64,000 bases of DNA from the NCBI RefSeq assembly GCF_958450345.1, contig NC_088780.1, positions 123,766,226-123,830,225 of the forward strand, read 5' to 3'. This stretch comes from Calliphora vicina (taxonomy: Eukaryota; Arthropoda; Insecta; Diptera; Calliphoridae). How positions within the stretch are numbered: position 1 is the first letter of the stretch; each line of letters opens with the position of its first letter. The notes beneath the pieces are model-generated. The model ran no database searches, had not been told where the DNA came from, and worked only from the letters and a program-made list of their open reading frames with translations. Shown here one piece after another: positions 46,811-58,214 of the stretch. The translations under genes and the position numbers were made by a program.

Positions 46811-47399
46811 CAAATCAATTACAAAATAGCTTTATAAAATTTATTGAATGATTCCGTTTTTCTTCAAATCCAATCTGAAGTCATTTACAAATAGGCTTTA
46901 GACTATTTCTTTCAATTCATTTTGTAAATGATTAAAAATAAATTGAATGAAGAAAACACGTTTTCATTCAATGTGGATTATATTTAATTCAAATAATTTA
47001 TTGTTATATTTCCATTATGAATTAATTCAGCAATGATAAAAGTCTTTGAATTAAGGTAAAGAATTTATTTTGTTCGGTATGGTTTTATGGAATGAATTTC
47101 TGACATAATTTAATTCTGAATTAAGATTTTAGTGAATTAAGCTTAAATTTAGTTAAGTCATTCAAAGCTCTGACTGAATACCACAAATATAAATAATAGT
47201 AAAATTTAATTATGATTTATATATGTTAAAAAATGCAAACCACATTTGAACTATAGGGTGATTTATTTAGAATTTTCTTAAATTAAAAAAAAAAAAAACA
47301 CTTAGGCTGGGTAATTTATTAAAATTTTAAACATAGTTATAGCTTAATCAATGCATTGTTTAAATATACTTTTTTTCATACAAATGTTTAAAGTTAATA
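46811..47399. other. AT-rich DNA with no recognised feature
   Basis: ATTGAATGA/TCATTCAAT words recur in both orientations (46840-47170), suggesting a decayed inverted-repeat element, but ends could not be defined. Confidence 0.45.
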
Positions 47400-47545
47400 A
47401 GTCAAATAAATATTTTTGGGCAATTAGTGGTTACACTCATTTCGTCAAATATTTGCATAATCTGAATGTACCTTGTGTATATGTAGGTGTTGTATATATA
47501 AAAGTGTAGCATACTTTTAGGATGTACTAATTAATTTACAACTGC
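47400..47545 (+). repeat. 146-bp direct repeat, copy 1
   Basis: The order CAATTAGTGGTTACACT, TTTCGTCAAATATTT, GTACCTTGTGT, AGTGTAGCATACTTTTAGGA and GTACTAATTAAT recurs at 49490-49620. The first part also resembles the right arm of the MITE at 31684-31935. Confidence 0.75.
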
Positions 47546-47552
47546 ACAGTGG

Positions 47553-48660
47553 GGCAGAATCGAAATTTTTTGGAAATAAATCTGGCATTTCACGTGGGCG
47601 TAGCCAAGGAGTATTCGAGTTTAAGATATTAAAATGGGCCCTAAAACTGCTCCAGGGGCGGCGCTATGGGGGCTCAAAGTAGGGTACCTTCTTGTAACAT
47701 TTTTAAACACGTGCCACGTTTTTGTGTCCCATCCGATTTCAAAGAATTTTATATTTTTGGAAAGCGCTCGGCTAGGTCTTGAAAAAATGCTTGCGTGTGC
47801 TATTATATCTTATAATTTCCGAGTTTAGGCATTTCAAAATTGAAATTTTAAAATTTTGCCATACCTTGGAGAACATTTTGGTATAAAAAACATGTCCTAT
47901 TTTTCGAACATGTCGGCTCTACGCCCTTCGGAAATTGACCTATTTTTTTTATCAAAATTTCAAATTTGGGCCACATTTCTAAAATCCCAAAGCTGGGATC
48001 AGAAAACGGAAACCCTGATATGTTCCCTATTTATCCCTAAAGTATTTTCCCAGCCCCGAAGGAAATGTGGACCATATGGGCAAAATTGTAAAAAATACCA
48101 TTTTTGGGATTTTTGCTCCAATTTTTAGGAATTGCGGGATTCCCTTTAAACTTTTTTTACACTTTGTTATTTAGAATGAAAAACTTAAAAAACGTTGAAA
48201 ATTTCATTGAGTTTCGTTAATAACTAAAGATTTTATTACATATTAAATATTGATAGAGTTCTTAAAGAAAGTTGTTTTTTAATAAAAAAAAATTTAAGTC
48301 ACCTTTTTGTCCAAAAAACAACAAAAATCTACTATTTTTTGAATTTTTAAATTGAAAGTCGGTTATTTTTGGATTCGTAATTGATATTGCTCTGAAATCT
48401 TTTGTATGTTATTGGTAATTTAGTTGTCTAACTAACAAAAAAAAATCGAGTCCATTCGGTCAAAAAATGATCCCTATATTTTTAAAAAAGCAGACCAAGG
48501 TATGGCAAATTTTTAAAATTTAAATTTTGAAATGCCTAGAGATAAATAGCATATGCAAGCATGTTTTTTCAGGACATAGCCGTGCGCTAACCGTTTTAGG
48601 TTAGCTCGTATTTTCGAGAAATACCGTTATTTCGAAAATGGAGGAGGTTGCACATTTACA
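47553..48660. mobile_element. Unidentified element starting CAGTGGGGCAGAATCG
   Basis: The left end has a typical transposon-like CAGTGGGGCAGAATCG. An internal inverted repeat pairs 47822-47873 with about 48494-48540 (AAGGTATGGCAAA… AAATGCCT). A G+C-richer patch at 47630-48080 gives two open frames (64 and 90 codons) without recognisable domains. No transposase is recognised and the right end is not defined. Confidence 0.5.
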
Positions 48661-48917
48661 AATTAAAATACTATGCATCGGTTATGTGGTTTAGTATACA
48701 ATATTAAAAGAACATGGTATACCACATTACCCGCCAATTTTTTCAATGTCTTGTTTATGGGCTTTTTCTCTTTTTCCCAAATTTCTCTAAAACTTGAACT
48801 TAAAAGACTTTTTTACTTTCATGGATGTAAACCTAACACTTGTAGTAGAACACCAACAATCGAATTAAGATTTTAAAATTATAGTCAAATAAAAAATAGG
48901 TATACCACATTACCCGA
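48661..48917 (+). repeat. Segment bracketed by an 18-bp direct repeat
   Basis: GGTATACCACATTACCCG occurs at 48716-48733 and again at 48899-48916. The intervening 165 bases are unassigned. The right copy touches the start of a DINE-like repeat. Confidence 0.6.
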
Positions 48918-49350
48918 ACTTATTCTATGTGGATACCAACATTTTTAAGAGCGCGGGTTATATGGTAGCTAAAACTAATTATGGACCGGTCATCATTAAA
49001 ATGGGTAACGCGAATTCCGTGTATATAAAACTGATTTTTAACGAAATTTGTGAAGATACCTATATAAATTAAAAAATGTATGACCGATAAATTCCAATTT
49101 TGGGAGGACATTTGTATGGGGGCTATGTGAAATGATGTACTGATTTCAGCCAGTTTCAAGAGGTTTCGTCCAAATTTTATCGAAATATCTTCAAAATTGC
49201 GACCTATATTTTGCGCACAATGTTATAGCCAGACGAACGGGCCGGCATCGATCGGGATACTTTAAGGTGGGTGTTATACTAATATTTTTGGACGTTACAA
49301 ACATCAGCACAAACGCATAATACCCTGCCCGCTATGGTGGTGTAGAGTAT
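48918..49350 (+). mobile_element. DINE-1-like repeat (GGTCnnGACC type)
   Basis: It runs from AACATTTTTAAGAGC through CTAATTATGGACCGGTCATC and AAATTGCGACCTATATTTTG to AAGGTGGGTGTTATACTAAT and TATGGTGGTGTAGAGTATA. The 5' AACAAGTAAG end is missing. Confidence 0.62.
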
Positions 49351-49817
49351 ACAAATCTAGGGTATATCACATGATCTAGGCGGCCAGTTGACAGGTCCGG
49401 AATGCGAAATATGTGTTAAATTCAAATCATTCTCCACTTTATATCTCATCTGATTGTGTATATGCGTGGTGAATTCAAAGAAATATTTTTTTTCAATTAG
49501 TGGTTACACTTATTTCGTCAAATATTTCCATAAGCTGAACGTACCTTGTGTTTATGTGTTGTATAATTAGAAGTGTAGCATACTTTTAGGAGGTACTAAT
49601 TAATCTACTATTAATTTAAAGTATGATAAGAAATACATACTGAATGAGGAATTAAAAGTATAAAAAATGCATTTGAGGAAGTAGAAATTAGGGCTGTTTA
49701 CTTTATTGGCCAACATCTCAATACAAATAGAAAAATCTTATTAAAATCAAGTAATCGAATCATTTTAGATTAAGTTAATGAATGAACATACGATCTTTAA
49801 TATGAAATGATATACAA
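49351..49817. repeat. 146-bp direct repeat copy 2 and flanking DNA
   Basis: Bases 49490-49620 repeat 47400-47545, about 2.09 kb away in the same orientation. The rest is AT-rich and unassigned. Confidence 0.6.
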
Positions 49818-50046
49818 TTGGTCAATTCACAAGGTTTCTTATCATGTCATATTGTCATAATGTCCTAATATTTCACAATGATTTAAAAATATTCTTATTG
49901 CCTTTAAAGCAAAATATGTTCTAAAATACCAACCAGCAGAGGTCTGCGCCGAACGCCTAAGAGTCGGTTAAGCCGATCCGCCGATTCGTGAAATATTAGG
50001 ACATTATGACAATATGACATGATAAGAGACCTTGTGAATTGACCAA
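49818..50046. mobile_element. 229-bp MITE with 59-bp inverted ends
   Basis: 49818-49876 and 49988-50046 are complementary at 58 of 59 positions (tips TTGGTCAATTCACAAGG and its complement). The 111-bp centre is partly G+C-rich (GTCTGCGCCGAACGCC, GGTTAAGCCGATCCGCCG), unlike the rest of the window. No coding content. The near identity of the arms points to a young insertion. Confidence 0.92.
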
Positions 50047-50778
50047 ATATAAATTTATTTCAAAGATTTTTAAAAGTTTAAACATGTCGTAAGTAAATTT
50101 TGAAGATTTGGTGTAACATAGTAAACTTATTAATACCACAAATTTCATCCTACATACATCTTTTCGCAATTAAAAAGTCTAGACATCTTATTTTTTCATT
50201 AAACATACAATATTTTATTTGTTTAAGAAGCGTCTCTTAAATAATTAACATTTATATTGTTTATAATTTACTTGTTGTTTTCTTCGAGAATTACCTCTAT
50301 AAATTTCATTTAGATTTTGGTTTTCTTAAATTAATTATTAAATTTTTGTTATTGGTTTATTTAAGCACTTACACTTACACTTTAAACATAAAATGTACAA
50401 TTCGTGTGTTTCTTTCATTCACTTCTTTTCTTTTTTTTTGTATTTTTAAGTTTAAAACTAAATAAATTTAACAATAAATATAACGATTTATAAAAATTAC
50501 AAATATTTTTTAGTTTATAATTTTTCAATAATAATTTTCTCTTTTCTTTTGTTGAAATTAAATCAAAAAGATTGTGTATTTTTCGTAACTGGTTAGTTTT
50601 GGTTTGTTTTATATCTAGATACATATTTTCTTTACAACTTAGCGTTTAACAAAGCAAATAATAGCAATGAGGTTGGTATACTTTTTTACTTGGCTTAAAT
50701 TTTAGAAATTTTTTTGAAGTTTTTGGATTAAGTTTTCGTTTAAAGTTAAAAATTATACTGTAACTTGAATGTGTTTAC
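50047..50778 (-). other. 3' flank and likely 3' UTR of the aquaporin gene
   Basis: On the minus strand this follows the stop codon. TTTATT (AATAAA on the gene strand) occurs near 50357 and 50214, candidates for the polyadenylation signal. The true end cannot be decided from sequence. Nothing else is recognised. Confidence 0.45.
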
Positions 50779-51445
50779 TTAAAAATCATAAGAGTTGGCC
50801 TCATCATCACCCTTGCGTACTTTGAAAACAAACTTATAGAGCAAAGCAGCCACGGCAGCGCCAGCAAAAGGACCCACCCAATATACCCAATGATCCATCC
50901 ACATGTTTTGTACCACAGAGGGGCCAAAAGAACGGGCTGGATTCATGCTAGCACCGGTAAGATTAATCTGAAAGGAAATTTAAATAAACAAATTAAAAAA
51001 AATTATAAACAATTAAATAAAATTCCACTTACGGCACACAAATGACCAGCTGCTATGGATAAACCCACAGCCAAGGGAGCAGAACCCTTAATATCGGTAC
51101 GTCCGGGATCGGATACAGCCTTAACAACAAACACCAAAATGAAAGTAATCAAAGCTTCGATGAGCACAGCTTGACCCACTGTTAAGGAGCCAGCATAACC
51201 GGAAACACCCAATTCAGGACCACCCACAGCTTCGGAGACACCAACCTAGATATTCGCATAAAATTATTTAGATTTCTTGGCTTGTTTGGAATCGAACTTA
51301 CTTTAATGACGGCAGCTCCTGCAATAGCACCCACACATTGTACAGCCATATAGAGAGCACTTTTGATTATGCTCATTTCGCCAACGACAAGGAAGCCCAG
51401 GGTAACAGCTGGATTAATATGACAACCGGAAATGTGTCCAATGGC
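50779..51445 (-). CDS. Drip: Aquaporin, Drip family (3' three coding exons)
   Basis: Exons are 51302-51445, 51033-51245 and 50779-50967, separated by 56-bp and 65-bp introns with GTAAGT donors and CTAG or TTTCAG acceptors, all phase 0. They encode 48, 71 and 62 residues, then TAA at 50779-50781. The product is a membrane water channel. It has the first NPA loop (GHISGCHINPAVTLGF), helix VQCVGAIAGAAVIK, helix VLIEALITFILVFVVKAVSD, the AAGHLC helix with the His of the ar/R filter, the second NPA loop (GASMNPARSFGP, with the filter Arg) and a last helix followed by VRKGDDEANSYDF, a tail also found in Drip proteins. There is no Cys just before the second NPA, so classical mercury block at that site is not expected. 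A 5' splice acceptor (TTTTAATTGCAG) precedes the first exon seen, so the N-terminal 65-75 residues, with helix 1 and most of helix 2, lie on one or more exons further upstream that I could not find in 51446-64000. In Drosophila Drip acts in Malpighian tubules; the role here is inferred from that. Confidence 0.96.
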
Positions 51446-52172
51446 CTGCAATTAAAATGAGAGAAAGAGAATATTATGGTTATAGTTATATAGCATTTTA
51501 TATGCATATTTTTCATATTTTGTCTATGGAACCTTTTTAAATTCGAAAAATTCTCGAATTTATTCATGATTTCGTGATAAACTTAAAAAAAAGAATTCTT
51601 TCTGATAATTGCATTATCTGTCATCTGTATGATTGAAGAAATATGTATTTTTTCCTCTTAATTTTTGAGAATAAAGGTACTTCTTAAATGGGAAATAAAC
51701 TCCCCCTTTTTGTTGAGCGTGTTAATCATAATCATTTTCAAACTGTTGATATGTGATGAAGGATTTGTTTACAAAATAATTCTGAGTTTGATATCAAACA
51801 TTAATGTTTGCAAGGTCCTTAAATCACGTTTAAAAAATAATATTATTTTCAAGTGTTTCTCAAAGGCAGATAACTTTTTATTTTCACTTTTGAATAAAAA
51901 TGTCTTTATGATATTGTATTTTCTCATGAATTTAAATCATTCATAAAACTAATATTTCAATTTATTTTAAAACAAACACAGATATTTGATGTCTAATTGA
52001 GAATGATTTGATATCAAAGCGTTTCACAAATGTAAAAGTTTGAGAATGCTGGTATAGTGCATATTTTAAAATTATAACTTTCTCAATAATTAGATTCTTA
52101 CAGATTTGCTAAGAGGTTTAAAACTACATTAGATATTATAAGAAGAAGCTATTCATAACACTGTACAACACA
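51446..52172 (-). other. Start of a large aquaporin intron
   Basis: The minus-strand sequence next to the exon shows an acceptor and pyrimidine tract (CTCTTTCTCTCATTTTAATT). No further exon, and no repeat known from elsewhere in the window, is recognised. Everything to the right in the window may belong to the same intron if the missing exons lie beyond 64000. Confidence 0.5.
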
Positions 52173-53690
52173 AAAAAAAACAAGTAAGAAAGTATGGACG
52201 GTCAAGTCCGACCATATAATACCCTACACTAAGTAAAAGAGCAAAAACATTTTTCTTTTAAAATTTCAATAATTTATATTTTTGAGTGATTTTCGGAAGT
52301 GGGCCTTATATGGGAGCTATGACCAATTATGGACCGATCACCATGAAATTAGGTCGTATGATTCATGTCTGTATGAAAGTTAACTATGTTGTTTGTGTGT
52401 AAACCAACATTTTTAAGCGATTTATGCACGTTAAAGTGATTTTCGTAAGCGGGTCTATATGGGAGCTATGACTAATTATGGACCGATCGTAACAAAATTC
52501 GGTGACATGAATTTTGTGTATATAAAACTTATTTGGAGCGGAATTTGTTGAGATACATATATGGGGCATTTCATGTTAAGTGAACCAACTTTTGAAATCG
52601 ATTGCACCAAGGTTAGTTTATTTCAACAAGATCGGTCGAGAACTCTTCGAGTTAGAGGGGGTCAAAGTTTGACATTTTGGTCAAGCAGGTGTTTTTTCTT
52701 ATCCATGTAACTTATTACCTATTGTTCTTAGCAAAATGTGTCCCAAATAGTTTACATAGATCTTTCTTCAATCTTTCGAAAAAAATATTTAAAAAAATAA
52801 AAAACTTTTAATATTTTTTTTCCAAAATCAAAAACTTTTTTGACTTTTTTTTTAAATGGGCCCTTTTTTTTCTTAAAATAAAGCTTAGATATTTTCATTG
52901 AACACCTATTTGGTCGCTTAGTGGGATGCGAGTGGGATATCTATCAAAATAAATATTTTGTAACTCAAAACATACAATTTTGGACTTTTTTCGCAAAATC
53001 AAAAACTTTGTTGACTTTTTTTTTTCAAAATGGACCCGTTTTTATTTTATTTTTAGCTCAAACAAAAGCGTAGATATTTTCCTTGAAGACCCTTTTGGTC
53101 GCTTAGTAGGATGCGAGTGGGATATCTATCAAAAGAAATATTTTTTAACTCAAAACTTAAAATTTTTCACTTTTTTTTGGCAAATTCGATTTTTTTTTTC
53201 AAAATGGGCCCCTTTTTAAACATTTTTTTTTAGTCAAAAGAAAGCTTAGGTCTATTCCTTTAAGATATTTTAGGTCGCTTAGTGGGTTGCGAGTGGGATA
53301 TCTATAAAATAAATATTTTGTAACCCAAGACATAAAATTTTTGACTTTTTTTGCAAAATCGATTTTTTCCAATATGGGCCCTTTTTTAAATTTTTTTTTT
53401 TCATCCCGATCGGAAGACATCGATTTCAAAAGTTGGTTCACTTGACATGAAATGCCCCATATAAATTAAACATTTATGACCGATAAAGTCCAATTTCGGA
53501 AGAACATTTGTATGGGGGCTAGGAATAATAATTGTCCGATTTCTGCCAGTTTCAACAGGCTTGATCCTTACATGGACAGCCAGCGAGGCGACCAGCCAGA
53601 CGGATGGACGGATATCGTTTACTTAGAAAGTTATTCTAAGTCCATCGGTATACTTTAAGGTGGTATACTATGGTGGTGTAGGGTATAAAT
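52173..53690 (+). mobile_element. DINE-1-like repeat (GGTCnnGACC type), with nested element
   Basis: The start reads AACAAGTAAGAAAGTATGG, then GGTCAAGTCCGACC, then ATAATACCCTACAC. The end reads TATACTATGGTGGTGTAGGG. Between them are GGGAGCTATGACCAATTATG blocks (twice). It is the most complete copy here and is split by an 898-bp element at 52562-53459. Non-coding. Confidence 0.68.
52562..53459 (-). mobile_element. 898-bp inverted-repeat element with internal ~180-bp tandem repeats
   Basis: The ends are TGGGGCATTTCATGTTAAGT and the complement ACTTGACATGAAATGCCCCA, with pairing over about 45 bases. TA lies on both sides, and the uninterrupted DINE sequence at 49065-49085 (ATACCTATATAAATTAA) shows that only TA was duplicated. 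Inside, GTGGGATATCTAT marks tandem units near 52935, 53121 and 53297, the same ~180-bp repeat as in the Helitron at 44440-45777 but reversed. No protein is encoded. TA targeting suggests mobilisation by a Tc1/mariner-type enzyme. Confidence 0.88.
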
Positions 53691-54498
53691 ACATATATGT
53701 TACTTGCTATACATTTTCAGTAACAGTTGTTAACAGTGAATGTTGGAAAATATAAAAGAACGACTTAAGTGTACCTTTTACTTGCTATATTCAGTAACAG
53801 TTGCTGCCAGTGATTATTCAATCACGGTGATTAAATCACAGGTATGAAAATATCGATCGCCTCTAGTAGTCACAAGGTTTTCATACTGTTTTGATATTGG
53901 TGTGTTAATCCAAAGTTGATTGGAAAATTAATGTAGAAGGTCGTTTCTAATAAAATGTTCAATGTAACCAATTTGGAATAACATTATAAACTATTGTTTC
54001 TTTGAAATAGATTTCTCCATATTTTTGATTATATAAACTATTTTCTTTTTAATTTTAACTTGAAAATAAATATATTCGACTATTCGATGAATCGACAATT
54101 ATTGATCGAATAATTTTAATATCCATCGAGGACCCACAAAAGTATTTATATTCTGGATCCTTATTCTAAGACTGACTGTCTGGCTGTTGAAGGCACGATA
54201 TCCAATGGAAATTTTCGTTAAATATTATCTTTTGATCAGAAAAGTTTGGTATTGAAAATCGGTCAAGTAGGACCAGAGTTATTTTGCACACGTTATTGAT
54301 ATTATAAAAGAACATTTTGCGTTGAAAATGGTAGGAATCGGTCTATGATTTTTCCTAGCACCCATACAAATACATATCTTTCCGGAATAAAAAAATATAG
54401 GTTTTCTTCGATTATTCGAATAATTTTTATTCGAATGACAACCCTTGTAGCACTTTAACTTATTTTATGTTATTTTCATCGAAAATATTTTATCAATG
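53691..54498. other. Unassigned DNA with a short repeated word
   Basis: TTGCTATA(CATT)TTCAGTAACAGTTG occurs twice (53705 and 53782). 54080-54440 contains ATTCGAATAA-like words and GAAAATCGGTCAAGTAGGACC, possibly a decayed DINE-like repeat. No gene is seen. Confidence 0.45.
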
Positions 54499-54544
54499 TC
54501 CATAGACATAGACCTTTGTTTGGTCAAAGGTCTATGTCTATGGA
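54499..54544. repeat. Perfect 20-bp-stem hairpin
   Basis: TCCATAGACATAGACCTTTG is followed after a 6-base loop by its exact complement. A partial extra copy (ATGGTCTATGGAATATTT) follows at 54545-54562. A stem of 20 bp is shorter than most microRNA precursors, so a replication-slippage origin is as likely as function. Confidence 0.85.
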
Positions 54545-55640
54545 ATGGTCTATGGAATATTTTTTAAACAAATGTTTACTATATTTTGAACGATTTGATA
54601 AATGAGCCATAAACAGTTAATTATCAGATGCGTTTTATTTAATAAATTAACTAATTAAAATCTGAATATACCAACCAGTCATAAATTTAATTAATTGCTA
54701 ATGCAAAATCATGTGCATAATGTCGACGCAAATATTTTGCATGAGATAAGACAGTAAAAGATATTTGCCTTATATTGAAGATATAAACAAACTGTATTGC
54801 CAGTTATTTTATGAAGACAGTAAAGTGAGTCAAAATTTGTATTTAAGGAAAATATTTTAAAAATACATTTAAATAAATAGTTACTGACAAAGATTTTACA
54901 CAATTATTTATAACTTTGATCTACTTTTCTCTTCAAAATCTCTCCATAAATTGTAAAATGTCACAAAACTTTTAAGCGAATATGCACGTGAAATAATGTA
55001 CAGCAATTTAATTCATTTTTAATTTTAATTTTTCATTAACAATTTTTTTTTTAAATATAAACAGAATTATAGCGTAAAACTGAAATTCTTTTATGGCCAA
55101 TATATGACAAGATTTTAGTTTATTTATTTTTTTGTTTAATTCTTGAAACGCATAAAAATTTAACCTACATTCAACAGGTACAAACATACATTCATACTAC
55201 TACTTACTCCACTCGTCTGCGATTCTAAATTGAACATTCACACATATATTTTTGTTTTTACGAATTAATGTATGAATATGGGTACTTTTAAAAATAATGT
55301 ATGACTATATTTGTATGAAAGAACGTATATAAGTATTTATGTATGTTTGAATTTAAATTTATAAGTAAGTTCTTCAACATAAATGAACTCATTTAATATG
55401 CAAACAACATTTACTTTAATATATTTTTCTTTTCGATTGATATTGGGTACGTTACATTTGTGGAAATATTTTTTTTGAGTTCTTTTCAGTTTTATTTACA
55501 AACTGAAACTCTTTTGAAAATCGTAAAATACCAAATCGAGTGTTTGAAGAATTTTATGAATATCAAACCAAAATTCTCAAAGGTTTCGCTAACCTAAACA
55601 AAGATTTTAGTTCCACATTTCATTAAGACTAATTTAAAAA
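54545..55640. other. AT-rich DNA with no recognised feature
   Basis: No coding, RNA or repeat feature is supported. If the missing aquaporin exons lie beyond the window, this is intron. Confidence 0.45.
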
Positions 55641-57160
55641 CAAGTAAGAGTGCTATATATACAGTGGTTCACAAAACAATGGAAACTTTTCCAAATATTT
55701 CATTAGCGGCCTAAAATCTGAAATAATTTTTTAAAAAATTTTAACATTTTTGTAGTATTTTATTTGTATAATTTTATTAACTTAATTTAACAAAAAACAA
55801 AGAACATAATTAATTAAATTCTAAGAATGAGAAAACAAAATTAAAAGATTTCTTTATTACGGTATTGACAAAACAATGGAAACTTAGGTATTATTTTAAC
55901 AAATATGGTCTAAACTTTGCAATAACTCAATATTTTGTTGGGTATACCTTATTTTTTATAACTGCTACACATCGACGATGCATTGAACCAATTAAAGTGT
56001 CAATGGTCTCCTTTGAAATATTTTGCCATTCCCTTATTGAGATCTGGTTTGGGCAGGCCACTTCAAAACACGTACCTCGATAGATTGTAATCACTCGGTT
56101 ACAACCCTAGAGGTGTGTTTCGGGTCGTTGTCGTGTTGGAATCTCCAAACTAGGGGCATATTTTCCTTAGCGTAGGGATACATAACATCGTTTAATATGG
56201 TTCTGTATCCTATACCTGTCATGGTATCTTTTATAATATGAATTGGGCCCATACCTTGCCCTGAAAAACATCCCCATACCATAATATTGCCACCGCCAAA
56301 CTTTACAGTCTTATTTGTGTACTTTGGATCTAATCTTTTTCCCTTTGGTCGTCTTACAAATGTTCTCCCATCACTGCCTCTTAAATTGTATATGGATTCG
56401 TTGGAAAAGAGGACAGTATTCCATTTCTATATCGACCAGTTTAAATGATCCCTGGCAAATTGTAGACGAGCAGAACGGTTCTTTTTAGAAATGAGTGTTT
56501 TTTCACATGACGATAGCAACCAAGACCAGCCTCATTTGCCCTGCGACTAACAATGTTCGGGTACTTATTTCTAATTTTAGGCTATTAACAACCTCTCGAT
56601 TAGTTATTTTTGGGAATTTCTTGAACTCTCTCGCTATTAAATTATCTTGTCTAGGCGTAGTCTTACGAGGTCTTCCACCTAAATGTTGAGTTTTTACAGA
56701 ACCGGTATCAAGAAATTTCTTTATAATTTTTGAAACTGCTGATTTATTGAATATTTGTCACAGATACTTTTTTGTTTTAAACCAGCTTTCAAATCGTTAA
56801 TTATTTTATTTTTTAAGTCTTCACAAATCTTAACTTTTTGTTTTGTCAGTAGCGAAATAGTGAATATTTTTAATTTTGTTCCCTTTTTTCAGAATATAAT
56901 TAATTATGTTGTTTGTTTTTCAGTTAATTTATATAAATATACTAAATACTAAAAAAAAAAAATTTTATTTTAAAAAAATATTTTAAATTTTGGGATACAT
57001 ATGGAATATTTGGAAAAGTTTCCATTGTTTTGTCAACCACTGTATATATATCTTAAATACTGTTCACCAAGTCTACTTGAAGATAAATATTAAAAACAAT
57101 TTTTGTTGAAAAACTTTTTTTGGGTGAAAAAAATTTGGTAAAAAAATAGTGCGGATAGGA
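55641..57160 (+). mobile_element. DINE-1-like start, interrupted by a Tc1-like element
   Basis: AACAAGTAAGAGTGCTATATA at 55640-55660 is a family start. After the Tc1 insert, the sequence from 57043 (ATATCTTAAATACTGTTCACC) might be its continuation, but this part is too diverged to be sure. Confidence 0.35.
55662..57042 (-). mobile_element. Tc1-like transposon with both ends, dead transposase
   Basis: The ends CAGTGGTTCACAAAACAATG and CATTGTTTTGTCAACCACTG are complementary over more than 40 bp with a few mismatches, and TA lies on each side. The minus strand encodes a Tc1-family DDE transposase in pieces: KRLDPKYTNKTVKFGGGN-type sequence near 56285-56340, then VWGCFSGQGMGPIHIIKDTM and FQHDNDPKHTSRVV (56091-56282) with the second catalytic Asp. 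VLKWPAQT follows, but the SPDLNPIE block that should come next is deleted, so the catalytic Glu is missing. The N-terminal DNA-binding part near 56500-56900 is frameshifted. Total length 1381 bp is close to the family norm. Confidence 0.92.
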
Positions 57161-58214
57161 CAACACGGATTGTGTGTCGACTCTGCTATCTAAACAGATC
57201 CTGAAGGGTATACAAAAAAATTTGATTGATGGCATTTTCTCAATTTAATATCAAATATTATTCTCAAACCAAAAACTAAATTTTAATTTTTGAAAAATCA
57301 CGTTTGAAAAATTTTGTTTTCGTTGATAACAAGTCTTATTCCCAAATCAATCTCAAACCTTAAGACTAGTCCGACTTATAAAGGTAACAATTACAAAGAT
57401 AATTTACTTTCTTAAAAAAATAAAGTCGTTAATATTGTATGCTTGTAGGCTGATTTTGGATTACGATATCAGTAATCAGTTTCAGTTTTTAGTAAATACG
57501 AAGAATTAATTGAATAAATTTAGATTCCTGATAGGTGGAGTATTTTGTGAATGATATTTCTGTGATAAAGCTAAATCTTAATTCGAGAATATGTTTGTCA
57601 TTCTAGTAGAAGATTAAATAGCAGGCATTTAGTTTTTGGTTCATCTCTTTAAAAACTGTTGAAATTATTCTTAGACATAAATTGAATTTAGATGCTGAGC
57701 CTAAAAACAATATTACATTAGAATAAACAAAGTTGGAAGTGAAAAAGAAGACTAAAAAATTGTAAATTGTTTATATTTTTTACGAAAGAGATTTTATTAT
57801 CATTTTTAAACACAGATAAAAATTGTTTAAACAAAAAGTTTGGTACCTCTATTAAAAATTTGAAAACTCTCAATAATTGGACAAAATGCCCAAATTCTTG
57901 CACACGAAATACTAAACATGAAATCCCCAATTCAAATACACTAATCAGGTAACATTGATTGGGCCCTCTACATAACATTAATGTTGGTATTACTGGCCGT
58001 TCCCCACAATTTGATTCCGTACATATAAATTGGATATACACAAGGCATCAGCCAATTCTAGAGGTTTTGAATTAAAAATTAGTGTTTTATTTATTTTTAT
58101 GTTACAAAACTGCGTAATTATTTAAGAATTATCATAAAGGAATCATTTCTGAAAAATAATTCGTATAAGATCAATTGAAGGCTGTTAATAATTTAAATAA
58201 TATAATATAAAGAA
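57161..58214. other. AT-rich DNA with no recognised feature
   Basis: An open frame of 107 codons at 57718-58041 (minus) contains no recognisable domain. Nothing else is supported. Confidence 0.45.

Noticed and set aside
47634..48128. Two open frames (64 and 90 codons) as a possible gene
   Set aside because: They lie inside an inverted-repeat element, lack recognisable domains and splice signals, and could not be linked to each other.
51373..51567. Upstream extension of the aquaporin reading frame past 51445
   Set aside because: A clear pyrimidine tract and CAG acceptor sit at 51446, and the extension is unrelated to aquaporin helix 2.
57718..58041. 107-codon minus-strand frame
   Set aside because: Amino-acid composition follows AT-rich DNA, no domain or splice context is seen, and no relation to the aquaporin N-terminus was found.
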